Positions 1-11,982 of a stretch of 64,000 bases of DNA are shown here, one piece after another. A program made the position numbers and the translations under genes. The stretch lies in assembly GCA_029851415.1 (NCBI GenBank), contig CM056741.1, positions 62,486,282 through 62,550,281 of the forward strand. Reading direction: 5' to 3'. Numbering within the stretch: the stretch's first letter is position 1; each line of letters begins with the position of its first letter. The DNA is from Eretmocerus hayati. Its lineage: Eukaryota; Arthropoda; Insecta; Hymenoptera; Aphelinidae. Below the pieces are notes generated by a model. It searched no databases, had not been told where the DNA came from, and saw nothing but the letters and a program-made list of their open reading frames with translations.

Positions 1-814
1 ATTCGGAATCTACGACTTTCCCTCAAGAAACCCATGGTTTTGTCAGATTTTTTCCATGGTTTTCCGATGCGGGAAAATCGAGGATTGCTGACGTGTTTAG
101 ATGGTAAACACGGGCTGGGGCTGGGGCTGCGGGTGCACCACGAGGTGCGGCGATCAGCTGTTGTGGTGACATTCATTTTGAAGCTGCTTCAAACTTTTCA
201 GAAATATTCTCAAACATAAACCACTTTTCTACTATTCTACAAAAAATACTTGCTCTGAATTCTTTACAAATTATTTGTCGAAAAATTTGAATGATTATGT
301 AAGCAACAGGTAATATTCAGAACAGATTCGAATCATTGCAATAACAGTAACAAAATTCGATTAAACATTACTCATCGCTGGGTTGACATATTTTTCTCAC
401 AATTCTTTCATATTTTATATTCGATGTTTTACACTCATTATATAGTACTATGAATAAGAACAAATCTCGCATACACCCGTCTTGTATAATGGACACATGT
501 ATGTTACACCTATACTATTCATTTTCAACGCATACTCATTTTTACGCAGCTATTTTCAGACTTTATCACGATCATTCGCTTCACTCGCATTCCATCGTCA
601 TCCCTACGCACAGTTAATCGATCTGGGTTTCAGTTACATTTTCTGCCACGAATATTATCCGAGACGCTCACAGAACTCGTGAAATTTAAACATCCCGTCG
701 GTACTCTTCTGAGTGACCGCACACACCATATACGAGCTTGGTTAAACCATTCTTACTCGCATTACCTCTTATCAAATACCGCGAAATTATTCATATAAAA
801 TTTGCGTGATCCGA

Positions 815-895
815 CTTGACCGGGGATCGAACTGGGGCCGTAAGATTAGTAGTCGAGAGCTCTGTGCGCTGAGCTAACAGAGCAGGCTGGCTATT
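815..895 (-). repeat. tRNA-derived sequence (SINE head or tRNA relic)
   Basis: Read on the minus strand, the stretch contains an A-box-like TAGCTCAGCGC within a D-arm-like stem (GCTC...GAGC) and, about 40 bases further, a B-box-like AGTTCGATCCC. This is the internal RNA polymerase III promoter arrangement of a tRNA. The acceptor stem does not pair, and the anticodon and T stems are poor, so it is not a functional tRNA. A tRNA-derived SINE or a decayed tRNA fits. Confidence 0.4.
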
Positions 896-1008
896 CGATA
901 TATTAGGGAGTCAAACTTACACACTCTATACTATACTGCTTACACGAGTTCTACCACTACCATACCTCCACCACTACGAGTATGTCATCTGTGCATATAG
1001 CGCGCGCT

Positions 1009-1042
1009 CTCTCACTCACTCTCTCTCTCTCTCTCCCTTTCT
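1009..1042. repeat. CT-rich microsatellite
   Basis: A run of CTCTCACTCACTCTCTCTCT type, imperfect at its left edge. It creates long spurious open frames on both strands. Confidence 0.8.
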
Positions 1043-2083
1043 CTTCCTACTATGAGTACACACTGTTCGCGCACACTCTCATGTGTCTTATTTCTAGCGT
1101 CTCTCTCGCACTCCCGTATAACGCAACTTATGTCGCTTTCGGCCCTATACCGAAATGCGTGGCTGCCGAATTTCGACGCATCAATTCTCGCGCGCGGAAC
1201 AATCGCGCTTCGGGGCCATTTCTCTTCAATACATCCTCCACCAAATGCAGCTTGAATCAACCCGAAAAATAGCGCGGCATCACCAGAATATCCGTAAGAC
1301 TGCCCGAGAGTACCAAGTATTTCCACAGAATTTTCCCCACATGTTTTCTCTTTGAGTCAGCTAGAACGAATCAACTTTTTCTGATCATACAGAGGCCAAA
1401 GATATCTCATATTGAGACTTGAATGATGACATTTCCACTTCGATTGGGGCCGATAGATTTGATTGTTCTCTTATATCATCATCCATAGCTGTATTCCAGC
1501 CGGTGTAAAAGTTCCAGAGAAACGCCCATATGCCGATCTTGGGAATGGGCGCTCCTTGGCCTCCCGGCAATATCTTTTTACGTTTGTTATGTTCAAAAAT
1601 GAAAAGGAAGTAATTTGCATCAACCCGGAATCACTTCTGCGCTTTCCAGAAAATTTGTAGTGACTTTTCTATTTTTTGTGATTGCTTAGCTAAGAAAGTA
1701 CCGAGAAATTGCGTTCAGTAAACCCGATGTCAAATTTCTTTAGTTTGACCAATCTTGACGTGATCGAGCGTATTCAATTCCTTGTTCCAAGATATTCAGA
1801 ATCCATTTTTTGGAATTGCAAAATTCGGATTTGGAGCTGTTTCGTGTGCAAAACACGTGGATGACTTGTAAAACAAAGATGCCAACATCAGAGTGTACCC
1901 AACATGCCTCCATATGTTTATCTCGAAAGGGCGTGCAGTATGACTTTTTTCACCACTCGGAACGTGTTTATCACGTCAAAATAGGTCAGAAATAGTGTTT
2001 CGAACCACCGAAAAGCTCCAAATATGCGTGCATGGCGATAGAAACACTCTATCGCCGATTTACATCATTTATTTCGGAAGAAC

Positions 2084-2445
2084 TGAGACAGTTTCGCTCC
2101 GATTTATCAAAATTAGACGTAGTCTAGTGCATTATGAAGTTCCTAAAACGAGCTTCAGAATGAGCTAAAATACGTTGGAAACTATTGAGGTAGACCAGAG
2201 TTGTTGAGGAAGTGGCTTAACGGGGGCAAGTTGGGTACACCATTTTGTAAACTCTAAAAAATCACTTTTTCAAAAAATTGAGACAGCTTGGCTCCAGTTC
2301 GTTAAATTTAGTCGTACTTGAATTTATTATGAAGGTCTTGAAACGAGCTTCAAAATGAGCTAGGGCGCGTTGAAAATTGTTGAGGTATAAGACCAAAGTT
2401 ATTAAGAAAATGGCTCAACGGAGGCAAGTTAGGTACACTTACCTC
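2084..2445. repeat. Two-unit tandem repeat, period about 195 bp, inside a foldback-like repeat
   Basis: Units starting near 2084 and 2279 share TGAGACAG, a motif ACGAGCTTCARAATGAGCTA, then GTTGAGG, and GGCAAGTTRGGTACAC near the end. The reverse complement of that end motif (GTGTACCCAACATGCCTCC) is at about 1894-1912, so the repeat has an inverted partner upstream. Motifs such as TTCAAAATGAGCTA recur in the foldback element at 61669-62784, which suggests one dispersed family. Confidence 0.6.
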
Positions 2446-3595
2446 ATTTTGACCTTTGACTGCGGCTCGGCTCGAAAAGCAATCGCTCAGAAGCGAGCTA
2501 CAATAATCTCATAATGATTACTATTATGAATTTGTGATAAGCCAACAAAGCGTTCCATAGATTTTGTTGGTCCGAATGAGTCGGGTGAATGCAAACATGC
2601 TGTGATTCTTTAAAGCACAATTGGCATCCTAAGAACCAGTGTGTTCCGATCAAGCCTCAGTCGATGAGAATTCCAACTCCTCAAGAATTTCTGAAGCTTC
2701 AGTCGTCGGAACTTTTTCTGATCTGGTTGGATGAGTAATCACTGAGATGTTTGATTTTTAGTAGATTCCAATAGAAGGAAAATCTGTAATTTTGCCAGCG
2801 CCCAAGAGAATAAGTATGCTCTTTGAGGGTTAGACATTTTTCTGTTACACTGTGTCCAAAAGTGTACTTTGCGCTCAGCTTATCATTTTTCACTCACAAA
2901 TTATCATCGTCTCGGGTCGGAAGAAGTCATTCGGAATGCAGAATCCGACTTTTACGCTTCTGTTATATTATTCATCTACTACTAGTGTACATCTTTCTCG
3001 TTCCAATGGAGAATCAAGATCACTAAAACTACAGCATCACGTACAGTTAAACTAGGAATAATTGGAGCTCAAACGGCCATCGATCAAACTGTGCAGTTGG
3101 TTTAATCCTGAACCATGCCATTAGTGAATTAAAAAACGCTCCTTTTAGCCATAAGGTTTCTGTGAAGTCTCTCATTCTTTGCTCGATTAAACTTGCATTT
3201 TCCAAATAACGTTCTTATCTCCATGAAAAATAATGGAGCATCCGGGAAGCACAGAGCAGCTCACGGTGCTCTCTAAATTTTTACCGTGCAAAAATAACGA
3301 TCGCAATCAGTGTAATAGCGCAACGCACGATAGTAGCAGTACAGCAGTTTTATACCGAGGGTTAAAATAACGGGCCATCCCGATGAAAATATGGGAGCTG
3401 CGTCGAGCAGAGATTAAAAAAAATATGTTCCATGTTCCATCCCTGATTTAATCCTACTCGAAATTTAAAAGAAAATTGATCACAATTAGAATAAACGAAA
3501 TTTCAACTCATGATATAGTACCACGTCGTTTACCACTCTGAGTTCGACGTTAGGTACATACAAAATTGACCGTTTAAATTTGCAATTTACCGCAG

Positions 3596-6500
3596 ACCCG
3601 AAGAAGAACTTTGCACTAGAGAGGTACGGTACAAGTTCACGCTGCTTCGACCACACAAACCAAATGTGGGAAGAAAGGACGTGCAAGCAGGTGCGCCAGT
3701 GGCAGCATTGGGGTTCAGGCTGCTACCAGTACAAATGCCAAGCGGGACGCCTACACATTATGGTTCGTACATACTTATCTACCTTCCTACCTACTATACT
3801 ATCCTACACCTATATAACCCAAACCTAAACCCATGCATGTGTATACGTAGTATATAAATATGGTGGTATAGCTCCGAGTGTACAAGGCAACAAGCAAGCC
3901 AGGCATGAGAATCAAGTAATATGCAAGTGCTAGAGAGGTCCATGGAGCTTGGTGCGACGACGCCTCGGGCACGTGCTGCACCGCTAACAAGCCCAATAAA
4001 CACCCTCGGGCTCGTGGTAACCATCCCAGGACTCTATATGTAGAGTTACCTCGGTGTACTTTTCGTATGTATGTTGGGTGTATGTACGCGCATTTGCGCG
4101 CCAGATGCTCGAAAATATGCCCCAATACGAGCCAGCGAAGAAACAAGCTGTTCACCTTACGATCGCGCCTAATTTTCACTACTGCTTTGCGTTGGAGCAT
4201 ACTTCAAGCGGGTAACACTGCGTTTGTAAGGATTTGTGTCGAAAAAAAGTTTGTTTTACTCATTGAGAGTGCCTGGGATTTCCAAACTCTTGTGATCTTT
4301 TATATTCGTGTTTCGTATTGTACAAGTTGAACGATTGGGGTGTCCTCTAGTGAACGGATTTTGACAAAATGTCTGACTAAAGCGGGATTTTACTACTGAA
4401 AAGTATTTCAGAGGGCGAGATTTCCTGCTCACCAGCACTGCCGATGCTTCCAGAATTGACAATCTTATTTCATAGATTATTGTTTCAAGATTGTATTTCA
4501 ACTCGTACGTGTTCGTCAGAATTTCAAAAATGATCAAATCGTCGTCTTCCACAAATTTCCCTCTCTGACATTGGTATTCATAGTCGTTATAACCCGAGAG
4601 TTAAGGAGCGATCCGCGGATTAGGCGTTGTAATCGGCGTGGCAGAAGAATGAAACAAAGACTCTTCATTCACCTCACATTGTCCCAATGCAGCAGAACAC
4701 CACAGACTTGAGTTCATTTTTTCCACGCCGATTACAGCGCCTAACCCGCGGATCAATTCTTAATTCTGGGGTTATAACGACTGTGAATACCAGTGTGAAG
4801 GAATTATAAATTGGCTTATTTTCCTTGAATCTGAAAAGGATCCTTTATCTTTCCATTCAACCTCTAGCAAATCACAAAGACTGTGTACAACATGATCAAT
4901 CATAGATTTTATACCTCACAAAAATCAAACACAGCCGAAATATTCCCCTTGCAATGAAAAATCGCTCATCTCAATACAAGAAAGAAGCTCTCCCAAGAAA
5001 ATGGCTTACACCGCAGAAATCATGATCTTTGTTTGCGCCTCAGCTACGATGAATTTAATGCTTCAGCTAAAAGAGTTCACCATCAGAACAAAATACTTAC
5101 TACAAAAATATTGGGGGCCTCTCTCATAAAGTACAGACAAAGAGAGCACGGGGCCAATTTGCCAGACGAATTGTTCGACTAATTGGACGTGCAGGGTAGT
5201 TGCAGCGGACAATGGCTGTCTCTCCGTTATGGCAATTGCTCGCGTATACTCTAAAAATGTGTGGTTCAATCGAAAACTGTACATCTGCCACTCGCGAGTT
5301 TATCCGAGCGAAGCGCCGCCACCGCACCGTCCATGCGCCTACCTCAAATAAATGATCACCCCTTCCCTGGTAGAAATTCACTCCAACTCTTTGCCAGTTA
5401 ACATACATTATGTTGCATCGCTTTCCAAAATATGGCTAGGATTAACAGACAAATTTTACACCAAATGAAAAGGTGTAAACAACTAGATAGCGAACATTAT
5501 TCTTGGCCATGAGTCATGGACGAAAAATGGCCATATAAACTGTCTGAATTCAGGTGCTTCGATATTTCATAATGACGCGTGTCTGCTCCGATTGTTTCAC
5601 GGCTATTCCGATATGCATGATGTAGTTTCACTGTTTTGAAATTAGAGAAAAGCCGTAATACTGACACTGATAGAAAGTCTTGTATGAGTGAGGGAGTTGA
5701 GTAATATATAAGTCCCTCTACTTATTTGAATCAAATGAAACATTGATGTCCAGAATGGTGTCTCAAACTGCTGCTTGCTCCGATTTCTTCAGTGACGCTA
5801 TCTCAAAACTTCGTGATGGAATTGACTCTAGGTTGCTTTTTTAGATCATATATGCTACTTTGCTCCAATTGATAAATAATACAATCATGCTCCAAACCAC
5901 AAAACTTTCAACAGCATGGTTCCGCAACCCCGGAAGTATTCGGACACGAAGGTGAATATGAGTAATTTTGATGAAATGGTTTGTGCATCGACAACACGTT
6001 CAAAACACGAACTTATACCAGCTTATACTGTCACAAAACTCTCTCAACGACACGAGCTCCCAACTTCGGAATTATTTTGGACACGAAAGTGGATACAAGC
6101 TAGACTGATTATATATTTCGTGCTCCAGATGGAACACAGAATAGACAACACACTCAAAACACAAACAAATACTGTCATTGCTGTAATGTTCCTCCTCTGG
6201 GCTGCTCTGGACCGCATCAGGTCCTCGCAGCTCACTGGAGCCGTGCTGCCTCATTGCCGCTCAGTTTCATACTGATGGCGTCCATCATGGCGTCTTGCTG
6301 CCCACGCTCAACCCCTCCATAGACTACACTCCAATGAGTTGTGGAAATTTTTCAGCCACAATTTGGCCATTATTCATAGCTAGATGCCATAATCAGGAAA
6401 TGACCATTTTCTGACCATCAAAAGCGTAGTCCATAATTCGACCATGAACGTCGCTCTATTCTAGCCATTTACCAACCATTAGTTCTGTGACCATTTAAAC

Positions 6501-7932
6501 TAGCTGTTATCTAGGATCCAAACTAAGTTTACTGGACAAATTTCTACCAGGGTTGTTGCTTCCGTAAAACTTTCGAGAAGCGGCTTCCTCTGTTGATTGT
6601 GATATTGAGAGGACGATATCTTTTTGGGATAGATTGGTTTTTTTACTAATTTCATTTCTTTTACGCCCGCAGGTCACGAATTACACATACACGTGTTTTC
6701 ACGCCGGCCAAGAGATCACGATCAGGATAATGCAAAACGAGTGGCTTCACAAAGGTGCCCTGATATGTCCGCCCTGCAGGGATCTGTGCCAGGTAATAAA
6801 TCCAGCGCCGATGTAACTTTACGATCTCATATCTTTTACTCTTCTACCTCATGGAGGTCTGCAAAGCGTTCTCTTTTCATATCGTATTTGATCGTCAAAT
6901 AAGCTTAGCTGCATTGATTCCTCACCCGCTTTTCCCAACATCGCTTTTTGGAAATTCGTAGCATCGTATGCATTAACATTATTGGACTGATGGATTTGTA
7001 ACAATCACAATTGGGAATCCATCGCATCTCTAGATGCGTTCGGTTTATCGGACCACATCAAGAAATCAAAACAAAGTTTTGGTCGCTAGCAGCCATCTAA
7101 AAGCATAGGCGCTAATGGCAATCATCTGACTCGATTTCTCGGACGCCGAGCAATCGCAAAAGAAAAAGGTGTAATATTGCAATAGGGAATACGTCAACTA
7201 CAGTTTTCGGCGAGGTTCCACTATGAAACTCCTGAGCTACTTCATTGTCTCTATGCGCTCGAATCATTCTCATGAAAAATGAATGGTATAAGGATTCTGC
7301 CGAATCGCCAACATCCATAAATTATTTCTAGGATTCAACTCAATGACCGCCAGTCACTTCAAAAAGGTTTCCGATTTCTTATGAAATGGTGGAATCCTAA
7401 ATAGTTTTCATCACAACCTCCATGAATTGAACTAAAGGCAACAGAGAACTTTCCAAAATGATCCTAACTTTTCTTCTCGAACTAGAAATCTGAACAATTT
7501 TTGGAAAATTCTTATTCCATCATTTGTCCGAAAAGATTCCAAATACTAGACTTGGCTCAAAACCATAGGCTTCCTTAATCTTTCCTTGTCTGTGATTTGT
7601 CAAATTTGACATGCAAGATTTTTTGAAATATCAATACCCAAAATTATAACCAAGACACCATTTCATTCTAATAAAAACCTCATCGATTCTATAAAATTGA
7701 AGCCATGCCGTTCCACACTAGAACTAGACAATTTTCAAGAGTCGCCTTACGATTTTGTTTACTTTTCCAGGACGAATTCGCCGCTCGTAACGAGAGGTGC
7801 AAACAGGGCGAAGAGCCTCCGGTGCCTTTGATTTACCATCAAGACAGGCTTGACTGCGACAAGGCTGCAAGCTGCTGTCTAAACCAATCCACGTTCGGCC
7901 TCGTGCTGGCACTACTGTTTGTCCTCAGATGA
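3596..7932 (+). CDS. Leishmanolysin-like peptidase (invadolysin), C-terminal exons, 5' partial
   Basis: Three coding exons join in frame: 3596-3762, 6673-6792 and 7771-7932 (stop TGA). Each is bounded by AG/GT; the first starts on codon position 2, so more exons lie upstream, outside the recognisable part of the window. The peptide carries the cysteine-rich C-terminal region of animal leishmanolysin-like proteins (M8 zinc metallopeptidase family): CFDHTNQMWEERTC, then RQWQHWGSGCYQYKC, NYTYTCFHAGQ and WLHKGALICPPC. The HExxH catalytic domain is not in the window. The protein ends in a hydrophobic stretch (FGLVLALLFVLR) after a cysteine-rich segment. This fits a GPI-anchor signal or membrane tail, which is inferred. 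In Drosophila, invadolysin acts in mitosis, cell migration and lipid droplets. The introns of 2.9 kb and 1.0 kb hold repeats. Family assignment is strong; the exact orthologue is not tested. Confidence 0.9.
4572..4792. mobile_element. MITE with terminal inverted repeats of about 70 bp
   Basis: The left end (4572-4641) and the right end (about 4724-4792) are reverse complements with roughly 85-90% identity by eye. Shared segments include GTCGTTATAACC, GATCCGCGG, TTAGGCG and GTAATCGGCGTGG. About 80 bp of unrelated sequence lies between them. It has no coding capacity and sits in an intron of the leishmanolysin-like gene. No convincing target-site duplication was seen, so the superfamily is not assigned. 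Confidence 0.75.
5365..6552. mobile_element. Possible non-autonomous DNA transposon with 14-bp TIRs
   Basis: CCCTGGTAGAAATT at 5365 is exactly inverted at 6539-6552 (AATTTCTACCAGGG), and weaker inverted similarity continues inward (TGGCCAT/ATGGCCA words). The interval also contains an imperfect direct duplication: the segments from about 5932 and 6068 share GGACACGAA and ACAACAC..TCAAAACAC, period about 136. No target duplication is clear. It lies in the intron 3763-6672. Confidence 0.45.
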
Positions 7933-8900
7933 TCTTAGGCCAACTGTCGGAGCCGCTGTTTCCTCAAATAATTCGCAACTCGAGGGAATATTGCCACTGC
8001 TCCCAGGTCCTTGGAATATTTTTTTGTGGGCTCAACAGCATTTTTGAAGTGCCGAATGAATGTGTGATGAATGGATTTTTGCGTCTTCGTGATAATTCTG
8101 CGATATATTATAACAGAGATAGGATTATTGTGATTTTAATCAACGATTAATGTTATCGACCGAGATAAGATTCATACAAATTACAAAAATTGATTTCGTT
8201 TCCATCATTTTGACATTCCAAGTGATGAAGAAGAAGAAGATGGTCAATCGATCGCTTTCGTCGCTAAATTCCAAAGAATCATTCCACTGCCGCGTCATGC
8301 CAAATAAAATTCTATACAAAGTTGACCATTTTCGGGTCATTTTTTTATCAATTTTGTGATTTTTAGGCTTTATTTTTGGGTATATCGATAATTATCTTTT
8401 CATCAAATTACTCTTGTAAAAGCTGAAGGGTTCAACATCAAACCCCAAATTGACACATATTTGGTTTTTGCAGTTCATGCGAATCGGTTGTCGAGTTGCA
8501 AAGAAAACGAAGAAGATAGTTGAAGAAGTTGACACAAATTGGCTACAATCGAAATACTCCTATCTTATGAATCCTTACTCATTTCTATGTTTTCATGTCG
8601 ACTTAGGACATTCCTAGTTTTGTACTGTCGAATAAGATGTCGTTTATGATAACAGAGACAAATGCATAATTTCGAATCCTTTAGCTCTAATATACTTTCC
8701 AACGAATGTCTGGTTCTTTACGTGATTAAATATTGCCATGCTATTGTAAAGCTTTCGAGCCGTGAATGATTTATTGAAATGTTCAACACCGTTTCCAGAT
8801 AAAGTGTGAGAGAATTGGATAGTGTGGAGTGATTGAAAAATTATCCGGAATTTTAGGAAATACCATATCCGTAATAAATGCGAATTCCTTACATTTCAAA
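7933..8900 (+). other. Probable 3' UTR and downstream DNA of the leishmanolysin-like gene
   Basis: No coding sequence is visible after the stop at 7932. AATAAA polyadenylation signals occur at 8303-8308 and 8874-8879, so the transcript could end about 0.4 or 0.95 kb after the stop. Which one is used cannot be told from sequence. Confidence 0.4.
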
Positions 8901-11009
8901 ATTTCTAATGACTGTTTGTTCACTGTAAAGAGATTTCAGATATTATGCTCAAATGAAGTTCTACATTGTGAAAATATCCTGAGGAATACGGGTCAAAATG
9001 GCTCGTAAAATTTTTCCGATTCGGCGATTACAAATTATATTGATAGAATGTCTGATTAGCATCTTTGAAGAAATGTAAATATCGCATGTAAGTATATAGT
9101 TTAGCTCTTGGAAGAATCAGATGTATAACATTCCAGTTTGTAAATAGCTCGGGTACCAGTAATCTTCACTGTGTGAATCGGATTCAAATCCCATATTTGA
9201 TGGGAGGTAGATTTTAATATAAAATACAATAATCCAACGTTATTGGAGATCGACCGATTACGCAATCTGGCCCTAGTTGATATGGTATTTGCAATCGGTG
9301 TGTAAATAATGTGACATGAGTGTGAAAAAATGTTGATGCCACATTTTTTTAGAAATTAATAGAATTATTATGTTATTTACTCAAAGACGAATACTCCCCA
9401 AACTAAGATTTGTACGAATCATGAGACACTCAATCCTAATATTTCTTATTTTGAGAGCCAGAATGATTGTCTTATGAGAATTCATAGTGGTGTAAATATA
9501 TAGAGTCGTCGGTATGCCACTTGTAAAAATGTAATGTTTTTATAGGAAATTACTCAGAAATATCATTCCATATCATGATTAATTCAAATGTGGCTTGAAC
9601 ACGGAATTTCGTCGAGAGCGGGTGATTTAGACATAAAAAAGTACCCAGAATAAGAATCTTATGATCCACACGTGCAAAAATTGTTATCCACATATTTATT
9701 TGGTGTCAGGTATTTTATGTATTTTCGATGTTATAAATCAGTGTTAGTCAACTGTCTCGAATTACTCAGAAATTCACCTGATCATTCAGCTTGTTCTGCT
9801 GACAGCACAACTTGCTCTATTCTGAAGGAATATATAAATTTCAAAGAGCCGCTTGATCTAGACCATAACAATCAAAAAATATGCTCTATCAAGACATTCC
9901 TTGAGATAAAATCTGGGAGCACTCTGAATAGATATTTTTTTGGCCGAACAGTTCAATATCATGATGAAAAAACATCCTCGAAATTTGTTGCGAGTTGTGA
10001 AACGACATGGATTTAGGATACAAAATCACGTAAATAATACACGTAATAAGAAACGTGCCATATTCACATTCCAACTTAATCATTTTCATGGTCACTACAA
10101 GAAGCTTTGTTTTCTAATAACTACCCACTGAATTTCAAGGAGGAGCATAATCATAGTATCGACCATCAAACTAAATGGCATGATTTTTTCTATATATTTT
10201 GCGTCCTTTAGTCCTGTTGTTTCGAAATGGATGCTTGTGGAAGAAATCCCCGGATCTTGATTAATGTCTTCAAAAAAATCCATGTCAATGTAAGTGAGCT
10301 GGGTATGTACATTTAAATAATATAATCAATTTGTTTTTCCAGCGCTGCAAAGTGCATTTGGAGTACAGATATAATATAAAATTTCGTACTATTGGAACAA
10401 ATTTAGCGTACTTTTGTTGGTCGAGCACGTGATTTTTATGAATTAAAACTATTAATAAGCACGTTAGATATACCTGTACTGTTTTTAGAGTCCGTTCTAC
10501 GCCATGTTGATTTGCGTATTACGCAGATTGAATGTTATATTTCATAGTTATGAGGCAAGAATATCATTACAATCTTATCAAGTATTTATTTACAGAGAAA
10601 AAATAAATCTGTACATTTTATCATCGATGATGATGAGTTGTAAAAATATGATATGTTGTTGAGATAATTGATTTCAGATTAATTGGATATTAGAATTGTA
10701 ATAAAGAATTATTGAACAGAAACCACGTGAAACATGATTTTTGAGACTAGCAATACGAATTCTACTTTACGGGCTTTACACTTGGGAATGATGCCATTGG
10801 GACATGGTTTTCAGTTTTTGTTTGACATACGCTGTGGTTTCCAAGGATCTAATATTCCAAGACTGTCAGAGTGATGTAAGTAGTTGAATTCCATGGTCTA
10901 CTGGATGAGTGACTTCTAAATAGGCGTTCTTGAATCTTTCAAGTTCCTGCTTCATGACTTTCTTTATTCTGATAATACGGACGAGTCCATCATAAAGTCT
11001 TCCAAACTA
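8901..11009. other. Intergenic DNA, nothing recognised
   Basis: AT-rich sequence between the convergent leishmanolysin-like (+) and ankyrin-PRANC (-) genes. No gene, RNA or clear repeat is visible. It probably includes part of the 3' UTR of one or both genes. Confidence 0.5.
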
Positions 11010-11687
11010 TAGTACCGTACCGGAATTCCTGAACGGTGGTATGAAATCTTCTCTTGCAAAAACGACGATTGCTCGAGCCCAAATTCATGTAGAGGAAAAA
11101 ATCGTTTTTACTATATGGGTTTTAATTTGGACGCGGATAAAGATGGAACAATCTCGCAAAAAGCATCTTGAATAGAGGAAAAGATGCCATCTACAATGAT
11201 TCTTTGATTATTTTTTACGTCGTGCGAATAAGAGTGTCAGGACAATCAAAGTAGCCAAAACCGTATTTTTTTGCTATTTCTGCTGTTTTCACTGGTATTT
11301 CATTGAAAATCCGTGAATTTGGCTACTTTTAAAGCTCTCACACTCTTAATCGCATGACGTAAAAAATAATCAATAAGTCATTGCAAATGGAATTTTCTCC
11401 GCTCTCCAAGATGCTTTTTGCACAATTGTTCCATCTCTATCCGCGTCCAAACTACAGTCCATATAGTAAAAACGATTTTTTCCCCGAAATCCTTGGAATT
11501 ACATCAGCTATTTGAGGTACTAAGAAGGGCTACGAGAAGAATAAAAAAAACCACGAAAAGTTAGCAATTTTTCTCATCTTTCAGATGCGTTTCTCTAAAT
11601 TTCTCTACATCAATCTGGGTTTGAGCAATCGACGTTTTTGTGAGAGAGGATTACATACCACCTTTCAGGATTTTTTGCACGGTACTG
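11010..11687. mobile_element. Tc1/mariner-like foldback element (non-autonomous)
   Basis: Long inverted repeats start YAGTACCGT at both ends and continue through GGTGGTATG, TGGACGCGGATA and ACGTAAAAAATAATC words. The right arm has about 115 bp absent from the left. TA flanks both ends (11008-11009 and 11688-11689), as expected for Tc1/mariner insertion. No transposase open frame is visible. Confidence 0.7.
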
Positions 11688-11982
11688 TACAGTTATAAAA
11701 AGCATGAGTAGTAACATCAAGGATTCGATTCAGTGATCACTCATTACTCTGTTAATCATCCAAAAAAAAGTTTTGACGTTGATCAATTTTGTAATGGACG
11801 ACTCAATCTGACCGTCATTTTTCATAGTATTTTTAGATTTGGAGAAATGTGTGGTCAATCTACTTGATGCATTGAAACTAACTGTACCTATTGATTTTGA
11901 ATGACTCTTGATTGGAATTTTTCTTATTCCTGCTCAATAGGTCGATTCCATGACTGATGCAGCAAGAGAATTTGTTCTATAC

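Larger units (their letters stand above)
1..3595. other. Intronic or upstream DNA with repeats
   Basis: No exon of the leishmanolysin-like gene or any other gene is recognisable here. The stretch holds a tRNA-like relic (about 815-895, minus strand), a CT-rich microsatellite (about 1009-1042) and a repeat at about 1890-2450 containing a tandem duplication. It is probably an intron, because the exon at 3596 begins in mid-codon behind an acceptor site. Confidence 0.5.

Noticed and set aside
1012..1326. 104-codon open frame on the - strand
   Set aside because: Its end is the translated CT/GA microsatellite (alternating RE residues); the rest has no family resemblance.
4026..4200. Overlapping frames on both strands near 3.8-4.3 kb
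   Set aside because: They lie directly after a good donor site of the leishmanolysin-like gene and show no family resemblance; intronic chance frames.
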